This document shows positions 19,856-29,541 of a DNA stretch of 64,000 bases, one piece after another. Numbering within the stretch: the first letter of the stretch is position 1; each line of letters opens with the position of its first letter. A program made the translations under genes and the position numbers. The stretch comes from Diplonema japonicum. Taxonomy: Eukaryota; Euglenozoa; Diplonemea; Diplonemida; Diplonemidae. A model generated the notes under the pieces. The model was not told the origin of the DNA. It saw only the letters and a list, made by a program, of their open reading frames with translations, and made no database searches. Location of the stretch: assembly GCA_964019335.1 (NCBI GenBank), contig OZ025655.1:310001-374000 (forward strand), in the 5' to 3' direction.

Positions 19856-22782
19856 GAGAAATGAGGGGTAGAGGAGAAAAAGTAAACTGCGACACACTCA
19901 GAGGGTACTTGAGTGTGCCGATACCTTTTAATGTGAAAAGCGCTCGCGAAATGGGAAATTGTTATAGAGAAAAGAAAGAAAGGGAGATATAGCTGAAAGA
20001 TTGGGGAAGGGGGGGAGGGGAGGGGGGAGGAAAACTAACCCGGTATGCTGTGCGGTTGCTTTCACCTTTTTTAATAAAAAAAAAATAAGGGTATGAAAAA
20101 AAAAAATGGAAAAAAATGGTCGATATTTCGGTATTCCTCTTTTTTTTTTTTTTTTTGCCTCGTCTCCTTATTTAATGTGTTCTGTTTTGAATTGCTGTAC
20201 TGCTTGATTTCATTTCTTTTTCCTTTTTTTAAAAAAAAAAAAGAAAGATAATTCTCAAACTAAAAAGACAGACTCACTTTGAGTACACTTGTCGTTTGTG
20301 GTGAAGTAAATTAATTCGTACTACTTGCGTTGCACGGGGGGGGGGGGGGGGGGGAGAAATCCAAAAATCTCTTTTAAAAAAAAAAAGAAATCCTTACCGT
20401 TCCCCTTTCTTATAAGAAAAAAAAAAGACCCTTTTGATTTCTTTTTTTCTAAAATTCTTTCCATTCCCCTTTGGGAATTTTTTTTTTTTCTCTTTTTCTG
20501 GAAGGAAAAAAAAAATAATAAATAAAAAAAAAGAAAAATATAAAAAAAAAAAAAATACAACAACCCCCGCCAAAGATGGAGTGGGAGAGTACAACAAAAA
20601 AAGGGGAGGTGTTCTTAGCTTGAACGGGACACACCTAGAAACCTCAGGGGAAAAAAAAAAAAAAGAAAAAAAAAAGCAGGCATAAACGGAACAGCAACAG
20701 AAGATCCAAATGCGGTCAATGACCAAGAGAGAGAATTGTGTAAAGACTCCTTTTTTTCTTTTTCTTTTGAAAAGAAAAAAAAAAGAATAAAAGCCTTTTG
20801 CCTAGCGGTCGCGAACCTCAAGGCTGCAAGAGAGGAGAGAAAACGGGAAAAGGTAGAAAGAGGGAATAAAAAGAATATAAAAAAAGGGGGGTAGGGCAGA
20901 AGACTTGCGCGTGGGTGCTAAAGCCTCACTGCTTATAAAATGAAAAAAAAAAAGGGGGAGGGCATAGAAGAAAAAAAAAAGGAAAAAGAAAAGGAGAAAA
21001 CGGCAAATTAAACATTGAATTTTCACTACACATGTTGATGCAAAAAAAAAAAAGATAAAAAAAAAGGGGGATGGTGGGGATAAGAAACAGGAATTGAAGT
21101 GGGAAAAGAAATAGCTATTTTATTTGAACAAATTATGGCCATATTTTACTCAAGAACCGTGGTCAAATAAAAAATAAAAAAAAAACGGTTCGAGAGCAAA
21201 TGGCATGGCCATCTTTTGGGCAAAAAAGTAATTTTATCTAATTGTTCGTAAATTGAGTCAATCCGAGGGATTACGAAAAACGGCCTATTTTCAATTTCTC
21301 AAATTGTCAATTTTCCCCCAGGTCCAGGCAGAAGCCTTCTTCAGCACGCTTGCTATCCAGGAGCATTCTAACCATTCAAATTATAGCCCGGATTATCAAA
21401 TTAGTGAGAGGGCTGTAATCGGGTTATAGGGGGGTTGGGAGTGAAGAAATTTCCGAACTATTATTAGATAAAAGAAATAAAACTCTTTTCTTTTTTTTTT
21501 TTTTTTTTTTTTTTTGAAAACCCCTTGTTTCCATTTCATGGAATGTATATTTAAAAAAAAAAAAAAAATGACAACACGCCAGGACAAAATTCGTTAGTAG
21601 CCCGTACTTTTTCTTTTTTTTTTTTTTTTTAAAAAAAGGGCCTTGTTAGGTCAGTCTTTATTTGTGCTTTTCTTTTGTTTTCTATTACTGTAAAACCGAT
21701 GGTACAAAATGGGTACTGAAAGGGATTTCTGCAGGTCGAGAAGTTGAACATTCAGAAGGCTAAAGCCATGTATGGAGATAAACAACTTGAAGTCCTTGAC
21801 CCGCACCGTTGGCGAACCGTGCAGGCACTTTCATTACTTACGTAATTTCTGCCTAGACTAAAACTGAGAAATTCTTATCGGTATTACAGTATTTCATTTT
21901 TTTTTTCTTTTTTTTTCCCTTCTTCCCCTTCGCCTCGAGAAAAAGTTCCGTTGTATAAAAATAAAAATAAAAATAAAATAAAAACTAACAAAAAAATATA
22001 TCTCTACCTCCCCCTTCCTCCTTTCTCGACTAAATTGTTAAAACAAAAAAGTGGGCAAAGAGAATGAAGAGGAGAGAGAATAAAAAAATTTAAAAATAAA
22101 CCTTTTAAGGTCATAAATCATGTGCTAAAGCTACAGGTGTGAAGAAAGAAAAAAAAGTTTCATATGATGGGAGGTAGTGCTAGCAACCATGCCACCACAA
22201 TGAAAAAAAAAAAAAAAAAAGTGCAACTCCGCGAAGCTACTCAGCTAGTGTGTTGTCTATAATTCTTTTTGGTCTTTTTTTTGTTGTTGTTGTTTTTCTT
22301 AGAAAAGACAATTTTCACACAGCAAAAATTAATGTGTCAGCCCCGTACGGGTGCATATAAGAGGGAGAGGGGAAAATGCATTAATAATATTTTTGGTGCC
22401 GCACTAAAATACTTTTTATGTTACTTGGATGGTCAAATTGCAGTTAGATCTTTTTTTTTTTTTCTTCTTTTTCTTTTTTCCATGTTCCACCCTTTTTGTT
22501 TCCTTTTTAATTTCCTTCAAAACCTTCTACCCAACTTTGAGGAACTGGGGTGTCTGTCTACCTTTTCTTTTTTTTTTTCTTTTCCTTCTTTTTTCCCCTC
22601 ATTCAGTTCTTAAGGGTAAGGGGAGAGAGAATACGGCCTTTGCCCTATTTCCCCTTCGTTTTATGAAATTCCTTTTTTTGGGGTTTCTTTTTATTTTATG
22701 TATTATAGTTTAGAAAAGCTCAAAGGAAAAACAAGGGGGGAGAAAGATAAGAAGAAAGGGTGAAACTGGGCTAGTACTTAGG

Positions 22783-22816
<34 letters not shown>

Positions 22817-23918
22817 CCTTTCCTGGGTGTCTTTCTTTTTTTCTTTTTTTTTTCCTTTTTTTTTGCCGTGAAAATTGTTAACTTGTCGGGTGTGGGATAA
22901 AAAAAGAGGGGGGGGGGATGGGGGTAGAGAGAGGTGGAAAAGCGAAGAATATGGGAGGGATACGAGAAACAAAAAAAGTCACACTTTGAGTGAACATTTA
23001 TGAAAGAAATAAAAAAAAAAAGGAAGGGTAGTAAAGAAAAAAAAAAAAAAAAAAAAAAGGAAGAGGGAAGTGGGGACGTGAGGAAAAAAAAAAAAAAAAA
23101 AATCGTTTAACACCTGGTCCTCTTTCCATAATAAATTCAAAATATGCCACACACACCCGCAAAGCTGGGGACACGGAAGTCACGGAGGGCGAGCATCTAA
23201 AAAAGACTATTCTGGTGCTTGCTTTGTTTGAATGTGCTTACTATAAGCAGAACGGAGATATATTTTAATCCAAAAAAGAATTTATGTGAGATCAACCACT
23301 GCAATTTCAAAGCATAGTCTTTAGTAGTGACAAATATATACTGGGAGAAGACTAAAAGGAACACAAGAAGGGGCTTTTTTTCATGTAAACATGTATAAGG
23401 GAAACCTCGTGGAAGAACGTAATGGTACGGAAAAAAAATAAAACAAAAAGGCGGGGGAGGAAGGGGGAACACGAAAGACGAGAAAGAAAAAGAGAGTCAG
23501 ATTCTCCTATTTTTTTTTGTCTTCTTTCCCCCTTTTTTTCTTTTTTTTTTCTTTTTTTCTTTTTTTTTTTTTTTTTTCTGTTTCTTCCCCTCGCTCCTCT
23601 TCTTCTTTTTTTTTTTTGTTTTTTTTTTGTTTTTCCATCCTTTCCTCCTGGAAAGAATTTTTTTTTATGTCATTTCTTTTTCTTTTTTTTTTTCCGTCAA
23701 TACCTGTTCCTCCGTTTCCGTGTATAAAAAAAAATAGAGCTCACCCCTCTTTTTTTTTTTGTTGTTTTTTCTTATTTCTTCTACCGCTGCTCCCTTTTTT
23801 TTTTTTTTTTTTTTTTTTAAAATCAAGAAGATAAAAGTCCCTCCGGTATCCCGTGCCCCCAATCGGGTAGGTCTTCAACAAAAAAAGAAGGAAAAACAAC
23901 CGTCTTATCTTGCTAGGC

Positions 23919-24653
23919 TCATGCGTGGTGCTGGATGTGCTGGTGCTTAACGACCTGTCGCTGCTTGAGCACCATCTCCCTCTTCAAGCGGGTGAAGTGG
24001 ATGTGGAGCCTGGAGCAAGCATCACCGTGCGAGCACCTGCGGCCGATTTCCTTTCCGAACTCTGGGCAACGGTCAATCTCAGAAGGTCGCAGACGCCACT
24101 GGGTGGAGCACTCCCTGCAGCGAAGAACAGCCCATCCACGCTTAATGCGTACGTTCTCCCAAGAGTTGTGGTGGCATGGGGACGCAGAGGCACCAGATGA
24201 CCCGGAAGTGGAAACAGTGGTAGAAGCAGACCCTCGTCTCGATGATGGGCAGTGCACTGGCAGGTCCACCACAACGGGTGCCACAACTATTTCGCTGACA
24301 CGGTTCACCGCGTCCAGCCTGAAGTGCCATACCTGCCTGGCCACGTGGCCCAGGGGCATCGGTACCAGGCTCAGGTTGAAGATCACTTTAACCTGATCGG
24401 GGCCCACGGCCGTGGCACCCTCCAACCCCCACGTCAGCTTGCAGTCGCCACCCCAGCTCCTCTCCAGCACTTTGTTGTAGTACATGCACACTCCGTCGTG
24501 GCCCCTCGCGACCTTCAGCCCCGATCTACTCACGTAGTCGCACACCACGATGTCAGGGGAGAGGTACTTGCAAACCCACTCCGCCACGGTACCCTCTTCC
24601 ATGGCGTTCTGCCACGAGGTCCAGCATGCGTCCACAAGGTTAAGAAGCATCAT
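23919..24653 (-). CDS. NTF2/SnoaL-like protein with C-terminal Cys/His zinc-binding region
   Basis: A 244-residue single-exon protein. The N-terminal 130 residues (WTSWQNAMEEG...YLSPDIVVCDY...GHDGVCMYY...VWHFRLDAVNRVSEIVV) have the spacing of an NTF2/SnoaL-like fold: an initial helix, a short-chain core and a closing strand. This is a fold-level guess. A Ser-rich linker leads to a Cys/His-rich end (CRECSTQW...DRC...RRCSHGDACSRLHIH) that can bind zinc and partly resembles CCCH or 3CxxC fingers. RNA binding is possible but not shown. The start is the MM pair after coding-strand poly(A). Function unassigned. Confidence 0.68.
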   Translation of the reverse strand: MMLLNLVDACWTSWQNAMEEGTVAEWVCKYLSPDIVVCDYVSRSGLKVARGHDGVCMYYNKVLERSWGGDCKLTWGLEGATAVGPDQVKVIFNLSLVPMPLGHVARQVWHFRLDAVNRVSEIVVAPVVVDLPVHCPSSRRGSASTTVSTSGSSGASASPCHHNSWENVRIKRGWAVLRCRECSTQWRLRPSEIDRCPEFGKEIGRRCSHGDACSRLHIHFTRLKREMVLKQRQVVKHQHIQHHA

Positions 24654-24906
24654 TTTTTTTTTTTTTTGGTTTTGTTTTTTTTTTTTTTTGTTGTTGTAGG
24701 TGTGTGTTTGTTCTTTTGGTTTTAATTTCTTCTCGTGGGGGGGGGGGGGGGGGGGTCGTGCGTCGAAGTGAAAAAAGAAGAAAGGGGGAAAAAAAAATAT
24801 ATAAGAGATAAAGGAGGTCAACGTATTGCTGACACCCTGTATAAGAAAGAAAAAAAAAACCCCCCCCTCACCTCCCCCCATTTTCTTCTTACTCTTACTC
24901 CCCCTT
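24654..24906. other. Short intergenic spacer with poly(G) run
   Basis: Homopolymer-rich spacer including G17 near 24738-24754. No feature seen. Confidence 0.6.
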
Positions 24907-25626
24907 TCACGCGCTACCTGTTACCACTGCGACAGGTTCAGTGTCGGCCTGCGGGAGGTTGAACGCTTTGACATCTGTGAAGCCCGCGTACGAAAGGTAC
25001 AGGGCGGCAAGGAAGATACGCTCCTCGTGTGAGGCACCGGCCCAGACCTTGGTGGACTTTGTCCAAAAGGCTCTGTTGGTGAAGATGACGTGAAGGGGCG
25101 CTGAAGGGCAGAGCACACGACGCAGCTCTTTACAATGCGCCACAGGGTCGGTAAGGTACTCGATGCTCGCGACGTGGGTGCAGACGGTAAAAGCATCGTC
25201 TGCAAAATCCAAAACAGGCACTTTGTTCAAATTCTGAACAGTGTAGCCGTCCGTCAGTGCCTTGTTGGCGTTGAGCTCCTCTCCGTTTAAACCCAGTCCA
25301 TGGCAGCCTACGTTATACCCCTTGGGGAAATAACTATATGCGGAAGCGCACATTTCCAGATGCTTCACACCTTCCCCTCCCTTTAGTGCTGTCTCGTAGT
25401 ACTTTGTGATGGCCTGCAGGCTTTCAGGACTCATGTGAGACTCGAGCCTCGGTCTCTTGTAGAATACTTTGTCGTTCTTCTTGTCCATCTTTGAGTATTC
25501 GTCACTATCCAGCACGGCTTTGCCTTTGAACGAGTTGGGGAGGTCGATCCCCTCCAACAAATTCGTCCCCGCAGGACGCCCTACAAACGCTTTTGCTGCG
25601 TTGCGTACCGCTGCCATTGAGAGCAT
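24907..25626 (-). CDS. Class I SAM methyltransferase-like protein
   Basis: A 239-residue single-exon protein. The central part (VKHLEMCASAYSYFP...GCHGLGLNGEELNANKALTDGYTVQNLN...LDFADDAFTVCTHVASIEYLTDP...ELRRVLCPSAPLHVIFTNRAFW) follows the order of a type 11 methyltransferase: motif I region, acidic strand, D-F-A-D-D-A-F motif IV, and the 'leader helix then strand' after motif V. The canonical GxGxG of motif I is not evident (E-M-C-A-S), as in a subgroup of divergent plant and protist homologues. SAM binding is therefore likely but not certain. The N-terminus (MLSMAAVRNAAKAFVGRPAG) is amphipathic and basic and could be an organelle presequence. Substrate unknown. Confidence 0.75.
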   Translation of the reverse strand: MLSMAAVRNAAKAFVGRPAGTNLLEGIDLPNSFKGKAVLDSDEYSKMDKKNDKVFYKRPRLESHMSPESLQAITKYYETALKGGEGVKHLEMCASAYSYFPKGYNVGCHGLGLNGEELNANKALTDGYTVQNLNKVPVLDFADDAFTVCTHVASIEYLTDPVAHCKELRRVLCPSAPLHVIFTNRAFWTKSTKVWAGASHEERIFLAALYLSYAGFTDVKAFNLPQADTEPVAVVTGSA

Positions 25627-26139
25627 TTTCTTTTTTTTTTTTTTTTTTGTTTATAAGGGGAGGCTTTTTTTTTGTGGGGTGGAAAGGGAGAGCGCGAAAG
25701 AAAGAAAAAAAAAAGAAAGAAAGAAATAAGAAAAAGGTTGGGCAAGAGGGAAATATAAAAAAAAAAATAAAAAAATAAAAAAAATAAAAATAAAAAAATA
25801 AAAACACTAATAACCCTCCACCAGTGCGACGACTGAAAAATAGGATGAAAGCAAATGTGTTTTCTTTTTTTTTCTTTCTTTTTTTTTTTTATTCCATTTC
25901 GACCAAAAATAAAAAAGTTGAAATTAAAAAAAAAAAACGATGGGGGGAGAAGACTAACAAAAAAACAAAAAATAAATAACCCAAAAGAAAACCGGGGGGG
26001 GGGGGGGGGGGAGAAAAGGAGGGGGGGCACAACGAAGGGAAAAAAGTCACCTTCCGGTCATTCCCTTTTTCCCGTGCCCTCCCTCTGCGTACTGCCCCTT
26101 ACTTCCTTTTTTTTTTTTTTTTTTTTTTTTTCCTTAAAT
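25627..26139. other. Intergenic, low complexity
   Basis: T, A and G runs including poly(G) near 25995-26011. Open frames are poly-Phe/Lys. No gene seen. Confidence 0.6.
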
Positions 26140-26519
26140 CTACTGCTGCTTCTTGAGGTCGGCAATGGTGGCCATCAGGCTGTCAATCTTTGCCTCAAGA
26201 TCGGCGATCTTCGAATGGCTCTTGTCCTGGTGCTCCTGGAGGGGGTTGAAATCAAAGAAAGTGCGCATACCTGGAACTGCTCCCTGGTGTTCTTGTGCTC
26301 TTCCTCGTATTTCTTGTTGATCGACTCAGCCTGGGACTTCAGCAGAGCCCACTGCTTCTTGTAGGCCATCCTCTCCTCGGCACTCATGTCGAACTCAGCC
26401 TCGAGCCAGGTCAGGTCGTCCCCCTCGTTGCTCTGGTGGATCCCAGTACGCCTGGCGACCATGAAGGTCCCCATCCTGCTGGTGAAGAGAGGCCTGGCAA
26501 GCGAGCGGAAAGTGTTCAT
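26140..26519 (-). CDS. Small mitochondrial coiled-coil protein, two exons
   Basis: Exons 26271-26519 and 26140-26235; 114 residues. The 35-nt intron (GTATGCGC...CTCCAG) is the shortest kind seen here and still carries a C/T-rich 3' end. Residues 1-26 (MNTFRSLARPLFTSRMGTFMVARR) have no acidic residue and several Arg, a typical mitochondrial presequence. The remainder is charged and helical (LEAEFDMSAEERMAYKKQW; KIADLEAKIDSLMATIADLKKQQ) and predicts a coiled coil. The layout recalls small ATP-synthase-associated or inhibitor proteins, but I see no IF1 signature, so no function is claimed. The start directly follows coding-strand poly(A). Confidence 0.78.
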
Positions 26520-26666
26520 TTTTTTTTTTTTTTTTTTTTTTTTTATGCTATCTAGGGAGGGGGGACATGGGAGGCAGAAGAAAAAAAAAAGGGGGATAAA
26601 AAAGAAATTGCACTTAAAAACTGACCCAACACACACAAAGACCTTGTGGAAACAAGGCAGAAGGGA

Positions 26667-29309
26667 TCAAACCTTCTTATAAAGCACAGTCCGCAGCGTG
26701 TAGCCCCTCTGCGTGAGGAGCTTCCGCATGTTGACGACACTTGTGGCTTTGAGGAACTGCATGAAGCACACGATGTAGTCCACGTGGTCGTGGTCCTTCA
26801 GGACACACATCGAAACGTGTGGGCTGCAGGCGTCAAGGTGGGTGGGTTGCCAGAAGTGATTTGAGAAGTGCCCGGGGTAGTCCCATAGAGCACCGATGAG
26901 AGACTTGGAGCTGTGCACGGACCAGCATCGCCCTGTGGGGGTCCGTGTGGCGATGGCTGCAGGTGGGCAAAAGAGAAACCCCGCCGAGCTCAATCGATGG
27001 AAGGCGTGGTCGAAACAGTGGGCGAGCACCAAGTTGTCAAGAACCACTTGAGAGTTGTTCAAGTCATGCACGACCCCCGACAGAGTCTTGTGCCGACACA
27101 CTACAGTTCCATTTGCAGAACATATGCCCCCCTCCTTGTCCTCCACCCTCGCCACCAGCACCGGACCGCAGTACACATCTAGCATACGCCGCGACCGCCG
27201 CTCTATCTCCGCTATCAGTTCCCTTGTGTGTGCAATCTCAGGCAAAATGTCGTCAATTACAATCTCTGTCCTCTTCGACTCCTGGGTGAAGCCCTTCTCT
27301 GCAATCCGGCTGATGAGCTGCATCGGTCGGATGGGGTCAAAGATCTTCTTCCCCGTCATCTCGCATGTGTGTTCGCACAGAGACCTGCACATCAGATGCA
27401 GAAACCCTTTGAAGTCGACACAGCTCTCGGTCCTTGTCCTGCCAATCAACACATCCCCGTCTCTCCCAACCAAGGGCGGCAGCACCTGTGTGTTGCACAG
27501 TTCCGAGAAAAAGGGGTGTTGGTCCACCGTGCCTTCAATGATCCCATAGTCTTGCTTGAACTTCTTCCACCGCTCCAAGGTGAGGAACCGTGTGTTGCGT
27601 TTGTCTTTGTAGCTCACGACGTATGAGAAGGTTCTGTTCAGCTTCGTGGTCGTCTCTTCGTCCAAGTACCACTTGGGGTACTGCTCCTCGAATGTGAAGC
27701 ACTGGCTGGGCTCCGTGTCGGAGTAGGCATGCCTGTCGTTGCTGCACTCGATGCTGCACGTGACAAACCGCGAGAAGACCACACTACACGTCTGCTGAGT
27801 GTGGTTGTACGCCACATCCACGGACACGTCGTACGGTGCGACAGGCGGTGCTGTGGTGAGCACCTTCTTACCCTTCACAGTGTGTGCCTTGATCACCACG
27901 GGGTTTGGGTTGTCTTTGTCCCGCAGGTCAGCGAACCTCACATAGACGCCTCGCTTTGTGCAGAAGTTTGTCCCTTCAATGGTGATGTCATACCCACCCT
28001 TGCACCCTCCTTTGCCGGGCTTGCACGCTACGTCGGGGGCTGTATTCTTCAGCACCGGGATGCCTTTCAACGCCCAGTCGCATTCGTTCCTCATATCCTT
28101 TCCAAAGATCTTGTGGTAGTGTGGCTCCAGCTGCTTGAAGACAGCTTCCACACGCGACGCGATGCTTGGATACCGCTGTCGGTCAACTTCAGTTCGGGTG
28201 TACATAAGCTGTCCCAGCCGCATGATGCAGTCGATGAACATGTGCTTGTCGAGAAGCACCTCCTGCATGTCTTCCGTCTTCAGGTAGTCCACCCCTAATC
28301 CGTTATCTGTGTTGTGCCCCATGTACTCCTCGGGTGCCGCATCAGTAGTGTTGACCACCAGCCCTGGAGACACCTGGAAGGAAGACTTCCGTTGGACAGG
28401 GCACCTGTCTGATAAGGAACTGCACTCGCTTGCTGTAGTCTGTTTTGAAGGGTCGGTGACGACACGGCCAAAACATGAAAGCTGCGTGATCTTGCTGATC
28501 TCGACGAAAGAAACCTGCTTTGGGAACAGAAAGAAGTCTTTTGCGAACTCACGGAACTGCACCAGCTCGACTACCTCAGAGAGTATTTTCAGCTGCGCGT
28601 AGGGGAGCGCCCTCTGTGAGGACCCACAAGAAAGGACGCGGTACCTGTCAAAAAGCTTTTGGAGGGGTGTGTCGTAGATGTATAATAACCTGTCTACATC
28701 AAGCGGCTTAAAGAGGTCGTCACCCGGTGCAAGGCCGTCATGAGTGTTCCGTGTGACATAGTCTTTGTGCCAAGTGGAGAGGCAGGTGCTCGTGAGGGCA
28801 GTAGCAGCTGCCAGGTGGTCGCCGTTGAGGGGCGGGAACTTATAAAACGCGACGTGGCAGAGCGCAAGTAGGAAACGAGGGTAGTCTATCTTATCAGTAG
28901 AGGGGTCTGCCTGTGCCGCCTTTGTCACGTATGAGACATCGATGGCGTGCATCTTTGCGTCCCGCCCTTGGTCAGTGACGATGCCTGCCTGCTTGCACCA
29001 CGAGACAAAGTGTTTCACATTCATGGAACCCGACGAGAGGTACTCCCCGTGATCCAGGGCAGCAACCCACATCTCTTCCAACTGGTTCACCAGCGCACAG
29101 TCCCCTAGTAGTTTTGTAAACGACTCCCTCTCCTCTTCCTCTAACTCTGCAGGCACCATGTCCTCTTTCTTCCCAACTGCGCTGGACAATCTCCGCCTCC
29201 CTAGGCTCTCCATCCTATCCTTTCTCCCCCAGCTCACAGGTGACCCTCGCATGCTCCCAGTGCTCAACTTCCTGAAGTCACCCCGCAGCGAGGACTTCTT
29301 ACGCTGCAT
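26667..29309 (-). CDS. p25-alpha-like plus IPT/TIG-domain protein, 880 aa
   Basis: A single-exon protein of 880 residues starting at the ATG giving MQRKKSSL. After a basic N-terminus, the region MNVKHFVSWCKQAGIV...AIDVSYVTKAA...IDYPRFLLALCHVAF matches the TPPP/p25-alpha pattern (W/F-x-x-x-C-K...I-x-Y-x-F-x-x-A-L) found in tubulin-binding and ciliary proteins. A middle segment (YDITIEGTNFCTKRGVYVRFAD...VSVDVAYNHTQQTCS) is IPT/TIG-like: G-x-x-F then a strand with F-A/G. A weak second p25-like stretch (CVDFKGFLHLMCRSLC) follows. The C-terminal part is novel. A microtubule or flagellar role is plausible by domain content only. TTACAG lies 12 nt before the ATG and could be a splice acceptor. Confidence 0.72.
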   Translation of the reverse strand: MQRKKSSLRGDFRKLSTGSMRGSPVSWGRKDRMESLGRRRLSSAVGKKEDMVPAELEEEERESFTKLLGDCALVNQLEEMWVAALDHGEYLSSGSMNVKHFVSWCKQAGIVTDQGRDAKMHAIDVSYVTKAAQADPSTDKIDYPRFLLALCHVAFYKFPPLNGDHLAAATALTSTCLSTWHKDYVTRNTHDGLAPGDDLFKPLDVDRLLYIYDTPLQKLFDRYRVLSCGSSQRALPYAQLKILSEVVELVQFREFAKDFFLFPKQVSFVEISKITQLSCFGRVVTDPSKQTTASECSSLSDRCPVQRKSSFQVSPGLVVNTTDAAPEEYMGHNTDNGLGVDYLKTEDMQEVLLDKHMFIDCIMRLGQLMYTRTEVDRQRYPSIASRVEAVFKQLEPHYHKIFGKDMRNECDWALKGIPVLKNTAPDVACKPGKGGCKGGYDITIEGTNFCTKRGVYVRFADLRDKDNPNPVVIKAHTVKGKKVLTTAPPVAPYDVSVDVAYNHTQQTCSVVFSRFVTCSIECSNDRHAYSDTEPSQCFTFEEQYPKWYLDEETTTKLNRTFSYVVSYKDKRNTRFLTLERWKKFKQDYGIIEGTVDQHPFFSELCNTQVLPPLVGRDGDVLIGRTRTESCVDFKGFLHLMCRSLCEHTCEMTGKKIFDPIRPMQLISRIAEKGFTQESKRTEIVIDDILPEIAHTRELIAEIERRSRRMLDVYCGPVLVARVEDKEGGICSANGTVVCRHKTLSGVVHDLNNSQVVLDNLVLAHCFDHAFHRLSSAGFLFCPPAAIATRTPTGRCWSVHSSKSLIGALWDYPGHFSNHFWQPTHLDACSPHVSMCVLKDHDHVDYIVCFMQFLKATSVVNMRKLLTQRGYTLRTVLYKKV

Positions 29310-29348
29310 CGTGTCACCCACCTGTAATTTCTTTTTCCTTTTTCGTTA

Positions 29349-29495
29349 AGCAACATAGTACTCAGGGTTAACCTGCCACCAACGGGCTTAACCCGAGCAA
29401 TCTTAGGATTGCATCCAGAGACCCAAGCCGGGTCTGGCTCGATCTCCCGGTAGTTAAAAACCCGTTGGCGTTCGGTTAACCTGGATACTACAAAA
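29349..29495. repeat. Foldback element able to form a branched hairpin
   Basis: The outer arms 29355-29386 and 29461-29491 are inverse complements over about 31 nt (shared GGTTAACC and CCAACGGG cores). Inside lie a 5-bp hairpin (CAATC-TTAG-GATTG, 29398-29411) and a 6-bp hairpin (AGACCC-AAGCC-GGGTCT, about 29419-29435). Together they suggest a multi-branch RNA or a MITE-like palindrome in the 232-bp spacer between two genes. Confidence 0.65.
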
Positions 29496-29541
29496 TACAA
29501 CAAGGAAATACTTAAGCACTCACCACGGCTACTACTGCTAC

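Larger units (their letters stand above)
17583..23918. other. 6.3-kb gene desert with homopolymer-rich DNA
   Basis: Mostly A, T and G runs and purine- or pyrimidine-only stretches; open frames here are poly-Phe/Lys. Three more complex islands stand out: 17690-18070 (tRNA-like promoter boxes), 18107-18183 (perfect 15-bp hairpin) and 21110-21860 (balanced composition, short plus-strand open frames, no recognisable protein). Poly(G) runs lie near 19618-19633 and 20336-20354. No gene is supported. Confidence 0.6.

Noticed and set aside
21232-21845. Two short plus-strand open frames (21232-21429 and 21720-21845), each following a CAG
   Set aside because: Composition is coding-like, but no ATG, no homology I can name, and an alternative frame of the first is equally open. 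Kept only as a note in the gene desert.
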